Source: Congeria kusceri (Eukaryota; Mollusca; Bivalvia; Myida; Dreissenidae). From it: a stretch of 64,000 bases of DNA. A program made the position numbers and the translations under genes. How positions within the stretch are numbered: the first letter of the stretch is position 1; each line of letters begins with the position of its first letter. The DNA lies in contig CM051024.1 of NCBI GenBank assembly GCA_027627225.1, forward strand, positions 40,541,225 to 40,605,224, written 5' to 3'. Below, piece by piece: positions 12,586 to 22,428 of the stretch. Under the pieces are notes generated by a model. That model was not told the DNA's origin. It saw only the letters and a list, made by a program, of their open reading frames with translations, and did no database searches.

Positions 12586-13379
12586 AGCCTAGTTTCCAAA
12601 CCCGCAACGCTAAAGGACAGAAAATATGGGAATATAAGCCCTAGAGGGGGAAAGAACAAGCAAATGTAGTGATACACGATTACTGAGATTCAAACCTCGG
12701 ATACAAGTATTACGCGGTTACATACCAAGTGTGTCGGTTGTACGGTTACTCAACCGACTACTAGCGCCACGTTTGAAATCTCCTGTAAAATTCAGCAATT
12801 TTCTGATTATATTTTCCCCAATTGTTAGAAAAAATTAGAAAAGTTTCTTTTTTAAATCTCCTTTCTGACTGGACATTGTTAAAATATACTGTTTATCAAT
12901 TTCCCAAAAGTGCTCAGCAATTTTTGTAGTTTTCTGTTTATTCAAAGAATTAGTTTCTTTTCATTTCTTGCGATGTTGAAATGTATACTCCTGTACAATT
13001 TGTCATTACCTCCTATCACTTCTGTTTATTTATTGAAAACAATGCAGGTCAATGAATGTTTTTTTTTCTGATTATAAATATACATATAGAAGGAAGTCCT
13101 ATCTTACCAAATTTACCATTACAAGTTGACAAATAAACTTAGTATTTATTTCTTTTTTTTTTGTAACACAATATTCCAGTATTATACTTCCAAACCATTG
13201 TTGATCATAAATAGTGAAAAAATTACGACATGCTGACGAAAGCGTATGTTAAATTGATAAATTAAGGCAGGTAATATTCTGAGCATGTGTTGGCCATGCA
13301 CTATTGCAAAACCTGGAAAAGGTCTATTTGCATAATGGGCTAATAAACATAATCAAATGCAAAAGCAGCCAAAACTAGA

Positions 13380-14204
13380 ATTGTCACATGAGTGACGGAT
13401 ATACCCCCACAATATGGCCTTGTCACAAAACAATGGCATCCATTCTAAAGACATGGACAGAGAGAGAATGCTTTAATTTGTGAATGGTCAACAGTGAATT
13501 TGGAAAAATTTAATTTCAATTGAAGCCATAACTCTGTCAACATTTAGTGGCTTGTAACCAAAGTTGAACTTGATCTGTATTTTATGATGATACACCTATG
13601 TACCAAAAATAATTTACATATGTGAAGCCTTTCATTAGTTATTGTCCATGTTTTTCGGGAATTTAAGTCAAAAAGGGGCCATAACTGTGTCAAAATTTAG
13701 TGGTTTGTAACCAAAGTCGAATTTGACCCTATTTTATGATGCTACACATGTCTACCAAGAATTATTTAAATATGTCAAGCCATTGTTGAGTTATCGTCAA
13801 GAAACTATGTTTTTAGGGAATTTAAGTCAAATAAAGGGCCATAACTCTGTCAAAATTTAGTGGTTTGTAACCAACATCGAACTTGACCTGTATTCTATGA
13901 TGTTATACGTGTGTACCAAAATTATTTGAATATGTCAAACCTTTCTTGAGTTATCATCCGGAAACCATGTTTTTAGGGAATTTTAAGTCGAAAAGGTGCC
14001 ATAACTCAGTCAAAATTTAGTGGTTGTAACCAACATCGAACTTGACCTGTATTCCATGATGTTACACATGTGTACCAAAATTTATTTGAATATGTCAAGC
14101 CTTTCTTGAGTTATCATCCGGATACGAAAAACCAACAGACCGACGGACCGACACGCTCACTCCTTTTTACCCCCCCTAAACTTTGTTTTTGGGGGTATAA
14201 TAAT
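13380..14204. repeat. Interspersed repeat ending GGGGGTATAATA (unit 2)
   Basis: Duplicate of 8,430-9,240, with four subrepeats. It retains a short stretch (GTTGAGTTATCGT) lost from unit 1. Confidence 0.7.
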
Positions 14205-14413
14205 AAACAAATAAATTTAATACATCTATACACAAGGGGATGAAAGGCTCGTGCAAAATAGTAAGCACAATAAATACGCCGCATGATGCTTGGTGCTCTA
14301 GGGCCTTACCAATGTCCGCGTCAAGACGACTGGACATAAATTTACGACTAGACCCCACGCGACTTTGACCCCGTTTTGACGGTTCTAAATCTGTAACAAC
14401 ATTGATCGAAGCT

Positions 14414-15204
14414 GGTACAACACAGGCATCTTGTTTAAAAAGGACAAGAGTGAAGGAAAATTAGCTTATTCTAGCAGATTTAGTAACTCTAGTTCTTTGT
14501 GTACAAAGAAAGTACTATTGACAAAGATAAAGACATTTAAGGTTTAGTAAAGATATCTGTTCTGTGTGAACGAAGTGAACTAACAACTTTGAAAGAATTA
14601 TCTTTCAGTATTTTTCTGAACAATCTATCTGCACACCAATAACATGTAATCTATGGTTTGTGTACTGTATACCTTATATTTGTGACAAATTGTTTCTATA
14701 GAAAGTTGGGAATATGAATCCTATATGAATACCCAGATAAAAATATTACAGCTTAATATACACTTTCATAGAAAGCTGCAAATGATCAAGCTAACAGTTA
14801 GATGATGACAATACTGAAATAAAATTAGTAAATGTTTAAATTATGGTACATCAAGGTATGGCATACTTGTTCTATTTATCTACTTTCTAAATTGAATCGA
14901 CTTCAATATTTAGATAAAAAGAAATATGTAGAATATTTTATTCAAAAGAACACAATTAAATGTTAACTTCAATTATACATATGGTCATTTTTCAACAGTA
15001 TGCATGCTCCAAGATATAGCACCAAAATAATACCTGAATTATTAATCTCATTCACAAATAGGGAAATCACAACACAAATTATTGTTAGTTTGTCAACTCA
15101 TTCGTTAGTGTGACATACATATGTATCAATTATCAATTACCAACATTGGGACAGCAAAATTTGACCCTGTGCCAGGTGCAATGAGAATTAACCCCCACAC
15201 TTAC
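14414..15204. other. Intron 10, unique AT-rich part
   Basis: Single-copy-looking AT-rich DNA between the duplication and exon 10. No exon, repeat or motif recognised. Confidence 0.5.
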
Positions 15205-15264
15205 TTTCCCCCTTCTTGTCCTTTTCCTTATCCGCTTTCTTGTCTTTGGCATCTTTTCCCTTCT
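15205..15264 (-). CDS. ADGB: Androglobin exon 10 (Lys-rich linker)
   Basis: A 60-bp exon reading KGKDAKDKKADKEKDKKGE. The acceptor is CACTTTCAG/AG and the donor GGAAA/GTAAGT, close to consensus. It enters in phase 1 (its first two bases complete a Glu codon begun in exon 9) and leaves in phase 1. The Lys/Asp/Glu low-complexity sequence continues that of exon 9 and corresponds to the charged linker that follows the first calpain-like segment in animal androglobins. The identification depends on the neighbouring exons. Confidence 0.75.
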
Positions 15265-15485
15265 CTGAAAGTGAAACACATTTTTTAAGGTTAAAATGTT
15301 TTGTTTGTTTTGTTTGGTTGTTGGATATTTAGCCGTTTTTAACAGTATTTCAGTCATATCACGGCGGTCAGTTAACCTACTCACACTATTCCTGGGCAAG
15401 CTTAGCCGATCTAAGCAGTTTACCAGTACTAAGTGCACATACCTATGCCAGTAACTGACAACTGCCCTACTTGAATCAGAGGTAG

Positions 15486-15610
15486 GGGAAGAATGGCCTC
15501 AGAAATAATGTCATGACCAATCCCCACACAATATATGTGGCCGGGCTGGGGTTCAAACTCACGATCCCCGGACTGAGTCTACCGCTCTATCAACTATGCT
15601 AGCCGGGCCC
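15486..15610 (-). mobile_element. tRNA-derived SINE
   Basis: On the minus strand it opens GGGCCCGGCTAGCATAGTTG, continues ATAGAGCGGTAGACTC and has GAGTTTGAACCCC. These give a recognisable A box and B box and a tRNA-like 5' end. The downstream body includes CCACATATATTGTGTGGGG. It differs from the SINE at 4,722. Confidence 0.65.
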
Positions 15611-15939
15611 AAGATTAAAATGTTAAAGAGAATTTATAAAGGACAGGGTTACGTAAGACGTGTAAACTGAAATATTTGCACAAACGAGCAAACACGTGCA
15701 CACATTATTTATTTTACGAAAGCCATTTAAAAGGTTTTTTCACAAAACAAAACTTTCCAGTAAAATCATACCACCCAAAGGATACCCTGATTTTAGTTAC
15801 TTTTTTTATTACTTTCAAAACAAGGCCATGTATGGGCAAAGCAAACATGGATAAAACACCAAATACATTCTAAAAATAGCTCTGTTTCAGTCGTGCTAAG
15901 AAAATGAAAAGATAAGTGTGTTTGTTTAACAAAAATTGC

Positions 15940-16136
15940 AGTCCACACAGGCTGATCCGGGACAACACTTTCCGCTTTTATGGTATTTTCTGTTTCAAGG
16001 AAACCTCTTCTAAACATAAACCCACATTAGGCGGAAAGTGTTGTCCCAGATTAACCTGTGCGGACTGCACGGGCTAATCCGGGATGACACTTCACGCACA
16101 CGCAATAAGCCTGGCTTTCCCACGCCAGGCCGCATA
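15940..16136. mobile_element. Long-TIR MITE, 5' truncated, next to the exon 9 donor
   Basis: Starts inside the first arm (GTCCACACAGGCTGATCCGG) and ends TTCCCACGCCAGGCCGCATA. Its right edge is about 4 bp from the donor hexamer of exon 9, so intron 9 is almost entirely MITE after its first ten bases. Confidence 0.85.
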
Positions 16137-16146
16137 TGTATCTTAC

Positions 16147-16273
16147 CTTTCTCTTTGGCATCTTTGGTCCCCTTTTCCTTGCCTGCATCTTTTCCTGCCA
16201 CCTTGCCATCCGGTTTGTCCACTTTGCCATCCTTACTGGCAGAGTCCAGCTTCTCTTCTTTGATTCCTTCCAT
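16147..16273 (-). CDS. ADGB: Androglobin exon 9
   Basis: A 127-bp exon encoding MEGIKEEKLDSASKDGKVD followed by Lys/Asp-rich repeats (GKDAGKEKGTKDAKEK). Acceptor TTTGGTAG/ATG, phase 0; donor AAAG/GTAAGA, phase 1. The ATG is internal, not a start, because exon 8 ends in phase 0 directly before it. The sequence is a charged, probably disordered linker. Its place after the calpain-like exons matches the Lys-rich stretch that follows the EFKL segment in vertebrate androglobin. Confidence 0.8.
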
Positions 16274-16637
16274 CTACCAAATAGGAAACACAGATACCGG
16301 TAGATTGGATTTATTAGATTTTTTGTCTTTTTGTTCTTTAAAAAAAACAACTACATTTAAACTCTGTTATTTCAAAGTCTCAGGGGCCGGCGAAAAAACT
16401 TCAAAATAACAATATTTCGGATGTAACATTTTCAACATTTTATAACTTAAACCCGTAACGGTCGCATCACAGTTTGCTTTTAATCCACATACGTGCTGGT
16501 AAATGAGCAAAATATAGTTCCGAAAATAGTAAATGAAATACTTTAAAAATCAAAATTCTTATAAAGGGAGCATAACTTGGTAAAAAGATATAAATGCAAG
16601 CCTCTTGGTTTACCTTTTTGTATGGGCATACTGTTAT

Positions 16638-17018
16638 CAGTGTTTTTTTTAGGGCCAATTTGGGGCCGAAATTCCCCTGCTTAAATAGTATATAATTTTC
16701 CCCTATATTTACATTAAAATTCCCCTTTGAATGCAAGCTTTATTTTGAAAAAAAAAACTTGATCGAAATCAGACAAAAACATGTACACCAACTGACTAAG
16801 ATAGAGGAATTTTTGTAAACAATCCTAGCAAGTTTACATCAAACCAAGTTCATGCAATAACTTAGTTATCGTTTGTAGAAAAACAATTCATCAATGTTTT
16901 ATAATAAAGTTAAATATAAAAATGTAATAATTCTTTTCTAAAAAAAATCCCCTTTTGCAGTAAAATTCCCCATCTGAAGGGCCCCGCCACCTTTCCCCCA
17001 AAGCTGAAACAAACACTG
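16638..17018. mobile_element. Non-autonomous CAGTGTTT-TIR element, complete, with 5-bp target duplication
   Basis: Left end CAGTGTTTTTTTTAGGGCCA, right end the reverse complement of CAGTGTTTGTTTCAGC. The direct repeat GTTAT flanks it at 16,633-16,637 and 17,019-17,023. Both ends carry CCCC/GGGG-rich stretches (GGGGCCGAAATTCCCC). Related copies lie at 26,936, 27,665 and 27,990. hAT-like termini are suggested, but the superfamily is not proven. Confidence 0.75.
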
Positions 17019-17376
17019 GTTATATACTGCTTGTGGACAGCTAACGGATTTTTAAGTCTTACGTTGGCAAGACACCAATAAGAAAGTAGTTTTCAGTACC
17101 CAGAAATCCTTGCGCAAACTAACACAGGTCGCACCTCACTTGACTTAACGAGTGCTAATTGCGCCCATTAGCGAATAACGGCCAATATTTTGACATGCTC
17201 GGTTCGAGCATCTTTCAATCGAGTCCCAATCAAGACCACGATTTCAAATTAACAATAGGCAAATACGTGTGAAATATTCATTTGGGCCCATATTTGTATT
17301 AGACTTTGAATAATGATAATATGAATTTGAAAAGTTTTAATTAAACAAGTTTATTTTATTTAGATAAAGAAGAAAT

Positions 17377-17626
17377 GTGGTGGGTCATGAGAAATCCGGT
17401 CTTAATGCATGTGCGTAAAGTGTGGTCCTGCACGGACTGCACAGGCTGATCCAGGACAGCACTTTACGCCTAAAGTGGATTTATGGTTAGAAGAGACTTC
17501 CTTGAAACAGAAAATACCATAAAAGCGGAAATTGCCGTCCCCGATTAGCCTGTGCCGACTGCACAGGCGAATCCGGGACAACACTTTACGCACATGCATT
17601 AAGTCCGGTTTTCCCACGACGCAACA
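17377..17626. mobile_element. Long-TIR MITE
   Basis: Both arms are present, with diverged tips (GTGGTGGGTCATGAGAAA and TTTTCCCACGACGCAACAC). Inner arms contain AAGTGTGGTCC and GGCGAATCCGGGACAAC. Confidence 0.85.
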
Positions 17627-17770
17627 CAAATAAATTCAGGACTAGAAAAATATTTCGAAATAACGCTGACTTCGAATTAAGAGTTTGAAAAAACGATTTT
17701 CAAATGTATGTTTGAGTTAAATTTTCCACACAAAAAAAACCTGAGAATTTTGTATGCTTACAAGAAAACA

Positions 17771-18029
17771 GGCACCAGTATTCACCAACCAATTCTTAGA
17801 TGTAAGGCTAAGAATGAAGAACATTCTTGAAACTGTTCTGTGTTAAGAACTTTGTGAATTTAAATCTAACTTGGCATTCACCCACTCTAATTACATCATT
17901 GTTTATTCAGAAGGATTTGTTAATGACATCAGCAATATTGTTACCCAGTACATTTGCAAACACAAAAGTATTTTTCTTGAATCTGTTCTGCATTCTTAAC
18001 TCAGAGAATCGGTTGTTGAATACAGGCCC
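17771..18029. mobile_element. TIR element with GTATTCAMCAACC ends
   Basis: Left GTATTCACCAACCAATTCT and right (reverse complement) GTATTCAACAACCGATTCT match at 17 of 19 positions. The element is about 260 bp, non-coding, and ends 34 bp before exon 8. Internal TTCTTGAA and TTAAGAA motifs are mirrored. Confidence 0.7.
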
Positions 18030-18062
18030 AGACAACAAACAAAATGGAATCACTGTGGTTAC

Positions 18063-18192
18063 CGTGGAAGCGGCCTCGTCCCGTTTTGCCTTCTCCTCCT
18101 CCATGAGGGCCCTCTCCCATTCCTGCAGGGGCAGCTTGAACTCCGGCAGGAACCCCTTCAGTAGCTCCCACACCTCCCGAATGTGACCGTAC
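18063..18192 (-). CDS. ADGB: Androglobin exon 8
   Basis: A 130-bp exon encoding YGHIREVWELLKGFLPEFKL followed by PLQEWERALMEEEKAKRDEA. Acceptor TTCTGTGCCAG/G; donor TCCACG/GTAACC, phase 0. The VWELLKxxLPEFKL signature is shared with vertebrate androglobin just after its calpain-like segment ending in TGWLPE, which exon 7 supplies here. The second half is a short acidic/basic helix (EEEKAKRDEAA). The codon split at the 5' end (CA from exon 7 plus G) gives Gln. Confidence 0.9.
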
Positions 18193-18211
18193 CTGGCACA
18201 GAACAAACCGG

Positions 18212-18700
18212 GTCACATGTAAAAGGTATGAAAATGGGGTCAGATTTTTTTTTTTTTTCACATCACAGAAATCAATCATGTGTCACATATAAGTGTACGA
18301 AAATGGGCTCATATTTTTCTAAAAGTGCAAAAAATGAGGTCATATTTTTTCGATCACATGTTACAGAAATTAATATTTGAAATAACGTAACTGAAATTAA
18401 TTTAGGAAAATGGTGATGCTAAATTTACACAGAACAACACATTTCACACATAGATGAACAAAAATGTGGTCATATTATTATGAAAGATATGTTACAGAAA
18501 GGAATTAATTAAGGAAAAAGATGGCGCGAAATTCATACAGAACAACATGTAAGTGGACAAATAATGAGGTTGTATTTTTTTATCATTGATTATGTTACAA
18601 GACAGAATCAATTCAGGAAAATTGTGATGTTATCATTATTACAGTGAATTCATGAAGAACAACACTTGTCACCAATAGATGTATCAAACATAAGGTAATA
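18212..18700. repeat. Degenerate tandem repeat in intron 7
   Basis: Loose copies of 60-100 bp marked by AAAATGGGGTCA/AAAATGGGCTCA/AAAATGAGGTCA plus TCACATGTTACAGAAATTAA, next to exon 8. No ORF of note. Confidence 0.55.
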
Positions 18701-18762
18701 GGTTTTCTATCACAAAAATGCTACTGTGGAAAACAGTGATTTTAAAGTCCATGCAAAACATA

Positions 18763-19024
18763 TGGGGGTGTCGTGGGAAACCCAGGTTTAATGCATCTGC
18801 ATAAAGTGTAGTCCCTTATTAGCCTGTACAGTCCACACAATCTTATCCAGGACAACACTTTCCTCGTTTACGGTATTTTCTGTTTCAAGGAAGTCCCTTC
18901 TAAACATAATTCCACTGTAGGCTAAAAGTGTCGACCCAGATCAGCCTGTGCAGACTGCACAGGCTTATCCGGGACAACACTTTACGTATATGCATCAGGC
19001 CCAGGTTTCCCATGACACGCCTCA
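18763..19024. mobile_element. Long-TIR MITE, full copy
   Basis: Begins TGGGGGTGTCGTGGGAAACC and ends TTTCCCATGACACGCCTCA. Both arms and the TGGTATTTTC-like core are present, with more substitutions than most copies. Confidence 0.88.
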
Positions 19025-19599
19025 TATACAACTTTTATCTATTAAATGAAGTATAATAAATTCACTCTGAAGAAACAAAATGGAAAGACACACAACACAA
19101 CAACTTGCTGTATCTGGATGAAAACAACAAACAACATCTATATTCGTTAAGAGAACAACCTAGTGTCAATAAATATATATCCTACAACCTAGTGTCAATA
19201 AATTTATAGCCCAATAGCACTTACTTTAACTTAAATCTTATTAATTAATTAATTAAAACATAAGCAAAAGAAAATATTTCAATTTTGGTACAAGAGAAAA
19301 CTTTTTATGAATAAATGTTAGACATACTGACATATCAACATACTTCAGGTAAATGTAGGCCATAAGAAATATTTGTCGACTAGTTTGTCAGGAATCCCTG
19401 CCCTTTTGTCCTAAATCTTAAACTACCAGACGGCTTATTCTACAGTTATGCTCCAGTTCTACTAAACAAATAGCCCAAAGCGCTCACAGGTTTGAAAATT
19501 AAGGTATCTGAACAATACACATGTTTCCGCAAAGGAGGATAGGATCGGTTTGATTTAAAAACATCGGTTAGTGCAATGGGCTAACTAAAGTACGAGTTG

Positions 19600-20272
19600 G
19601 GTAGTGGATGTGTAGTGTTTTTGCTATTGGTTCTCTAATCAGGTTTCTCGATATTCTTACCCGACCCTTTTTCATCAAATCAGTAACAATTCTGGAAAAT
19701 GCAGAACAGTAGATTTTGATGTCTTTTCGCAGACAGTTTTGGAGATCTAGTTGCAATAATTGCGATAATTGCAATGGCGGTGCAAACTGTGCACGATTGG
19801 TAAAAATTGAATGAAAAACGAAGTCTTTATCCTGAATAATGTCCATTTTTGTATATTTTTTCATAAACAAAGGGCAATAACTCCGGTGTTTGAAAAACGA
19901 TATGGCCCATTTTGGGCGTCCGCTGAGGTCATACTCAAACTGTGAAAGTATGGTAAAGATTGGATGGAAAGTAAGGTCTATATGTTGAGAAAAGGCATTT
20001 TTGCACTTCTTAGCATGACAAAGGGGCAATAACTCTAGTCTTACAGGTGTGATCTGGCCCAATAACAATCCCGTGCGATATTTTATGGTTATACACAAAC
20101 TGTGCAAGTTTGGTTAAGATTGGATAAAAAGTGAAGTCTCTATCGTGAGAACGAAACAAATTGTCGACCGCACACGGACGACGTACGACGGACGACATAT
20201 GGCTGCCGACGCAGGAGAGGTCCCCTATACCAATAGCGCGCCGAGCACTTCATGCTCAGGTGAGCTAAAAAA
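19600..20272. repeat. Interspersed repeat ending TGCTCAGGTGAGCTAAAAA
   Basis: Three subrepeats of about 180 bp share GGGCAATAACTC and CAAACTGTGMAAGTWTGGT. They are followed by a CACACGGACGACGTACGACG tract and AGCACTTCATGCTCAGGTGA. The tail resembles a repeat widespread in bivalve genomes. Reading frames across it are incidental. Confidence 0.7.
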
Positions 20273-20849
20273 GGCATAGAACCAGAACAGACTTCAGAGA
20301 ATAAAAACAATAATATACAGATCAAGTAAATCAGAATTTTCAATGTACGCAACAAAAAAATGTCATTATGCACTTCAAGATCATAACAATGAAATTGAAT
20401 ACAGGAAGTAGACTTCATAAATTCAATTCTTAAAAGTAGAATGATTACCGATTCATACAATGCATCAACAAAAGGTTTCCCATTCAAACTATCATTAAAA
20501 AATATCTAAAAACTTTTGTTATTAGTTTGTTTGTTTTTGGTAAATACATCTTTAAATATCAGAACTCGTGCAAAGAGAACAAAAAGTCCAATTAAGATTT
20601 TGAAATATATATTGAGACATAAAAGTACAAAGGCATGAGACAGTTAAAAAATCTCTGTGCTGCAGTTCTGGCAAACTACAACAAAAACTGTCCACTAAAA
20701 CTCTGTAACAAACAACAACATTTAAAAACGCTTCCCACTCAAACTACAACCACACAAAATGGAAACTCCCAACAGAGTGGACACACATGCAATGCCTTGC
20801 CTGTTGTCTTCTATAAAACCCATCTTTGTGGGCGGTCTTATTTCTGAGT

Positions 20850-21010
20850 TCTCGTGACTCGGGCGGTTACTAAGGGTGATGAATTTATCAAGCACCTGCC
20901 CCGCGGAGACCAGCGGGGAGGCACGCCCAGATTCCGATGCTTTCGAGTGCTTGCTGGGGCCCGCATTAGGGGGCAACTCATCCCCTATCAGAAAGCCCCT
21001 GTGCGCAGAA
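20850..21010. other. Isolated GC-rich segment in intron 7
   Basis: About 160 bp that is far richer in GC than its surroundings (GCGGAGACCAGCGGGGAGGC). Both strands stay open across it, the minus frame reading GPSKHSKASESGRASPLVSA. It cannot be an androglobin exon, because exons 7 and 8 join in phase without it. It may be a fragment of an unknown mobile element or gene. Confidence 0.35.
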
Positions 21011-21044
21011 AAAGGTTAACAGTGAAACAGGTTAATATACAACA

Positions 21045-21305
21045 GGGCCCATATTCACATAGCTCCTTAGTGAAAACTTAAGTAAATTTCATAAATTCAT
21101 AAAATCCCTTTATTCTCTTAATGTTTCATGTATAGGTCATTTTACAATTAACTGTTATAAACTAGTAAGTATGACTTTCAAGTTTCATATTTTACCCTTT
21201 TGTAAATAGAAATCATTGGACTGCACATTTTAATTAATCTGAAAGTTTCTCTTAAGTAATATTAAGTAAAGATTTCCCTTAGGAGCTTTGTGAATACTTC
21301 CCCGG
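21045..21305. mobile_element. MITE with TATTCACAAAGCTCCTTAG-type TIRs, copy 1
   Basis: GGGCCCATATTCACATAGCT with CTTAAGT at the left is mirrored by AGGAGCTTTGTGAATACT at the right, about 260 bp in all. A second copy lies at 46,635. Confidence 0.75.
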
Positions 21306-22088
21306 AGAAATTAAAGATAGTGTGAATATATTACCAAGGACTGATTACCATGGGGTGAATTTCTTCAATGCATGGTTTGATAATAGCAGGTGCTGTGGTT
21401 ATTTATGGGACATCACTCAAACAACATTTTACAAGCATTCCGATGAAAACCTTAATTTTCCAAGACGAATGAATTCAATTTGGCTGAATAAAAATATGTC
21501 AATAAATGGTTAAAATCCTAAAAGGTCATCGGTATAAAATCACTGTTTTACTGCGTACACTTATGTAAAGGTTGTTTTCATTATCTAGACATATAGCCAT
21601 GCAGTGAATACATCCATGGGAAAAAATACGAAAAAATACTTTGCAAGTGTTGTCAAGTTAAGCAGTGAATATGGTAAAGTAGAAAACGGAAACTGGCCAT
21701 TAGTAAATGGGGTAATAAGTTACTTTAGTAAATACTTATGTCAGTATTTAATGTCATTTTACAAATTGGAAAACAACTATCGAAATTAGTATGTTCCAGC
21801 AAGATGCAGAAGTTGTTATCTGTATTTAATTAATATATTAATTCAATAAGAAATGAATTAAAATGTATTAATTCGGCTAATTCAAGACAGAAATTCCGCT
21901 TACAAAAACACCGCATGCCACCAAATGCACTGACATTTTAAGATACCTCTAATAATGTCATCACAAAGCACTTCTGGAAGTTCAACTTCTGTGCTAAATG
22001 AAGAATTCCATAGAATTTCAAATATGACAGTCACATTTGGTGACATTAATTTCCAGCACTAGAGAGTCTAAGTATTTCAGGTACGTAC

Positions 22089-22178
22089 TGTAGCGGTATG
22101 GCCTCTGGTAGCCAGCCTGTAAGGCAGCTAACGATGCTCACGTCACCAAACTCGCAGTTCGGGTTCCCGCCGGTGTAA
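22089..22178 (-). CDS. ADGB: Androglobin exon 7
   Basis: A 90-bp exon encoding YTGGNPNCEFGDVSIVSC then LTGWLPEAIPL. Acceptor TTCGTTTTCAG/T; donor CTACA/GTACGT, phase 2. The LTGWLPE motif corresponds to the region of the calpain core that in classical calpains reads FTGGVxE. It is diagnostic of androglobin in animals. The first base completes an Asp codon begun by GA at the end of exon 6. Confidence 0.92.
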
Positions 22179-22201
22179 CTGAAAACGAATACAAATAGAT
22201 T

Positions 22202-22428
22202 TGAGGCGCGTCGTGGGAAAAACGGTCTTAATACATGTGCGTAAAGTGTCGTCCCGGATCAGCCTGTGCAGTCTGCACAGGCTAATGCGGGATGGCACTT
22301 TCCGCTTTTATGGTATTTTCTGTTTCAATGAAGTCTCTTCTAAACACAAATCCACTGTAGGCGGAAAGTGATCTGGTACGACACTATAGGCACATGCATT
22401 AAGACCGGTTTTCCCACAACGCGCCTCA
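22202..22428. mobile_element. Long-TIR MITE
   Basis: TGAGGCGCGTCGTGGGAAAA to TTTTCCCACAACGCGCCTCA. About 35 bp of the second arm is deleted. It begins 24 bp upstream of the exon 7 acceptor on the minus strand. Confidence 0.9.

Larger units (their letters stand above)
9454..14413. repeat. Large tandem duplication, unit 2
   Basis: Second copy of the 4.9-kb unit, directly abutting unit 1. It begins AATCCAGGACGG and ends ATTGATCGAAGCT. It differs from unit 1 by scattered substitutions and small indels, for example a 13-bp stretch near 13,787 (GTTGAGTTATCGT) that unit 1 lacks. It lies wholly inside androglobin intron 10. Confidence 0.95.

Noticed and set aside
16038..16409. 123-residue plus-strand ORF
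   Set aside because: Antisense to androglobin exon 9 and the adjoining MITE; no independent coding evidence.
17827..18186. 119-residue plus-strand ORF
   Set aside because: Runs through a TIR element and antisense to exon 8.
19568..20107. 179-residue minus-strand ORF, the second longest open frame
   Set aside because: Lies entirely in an interspersed repeat with ~180-bp subrepeats. The frame is open by chance and no domain is recognisable.
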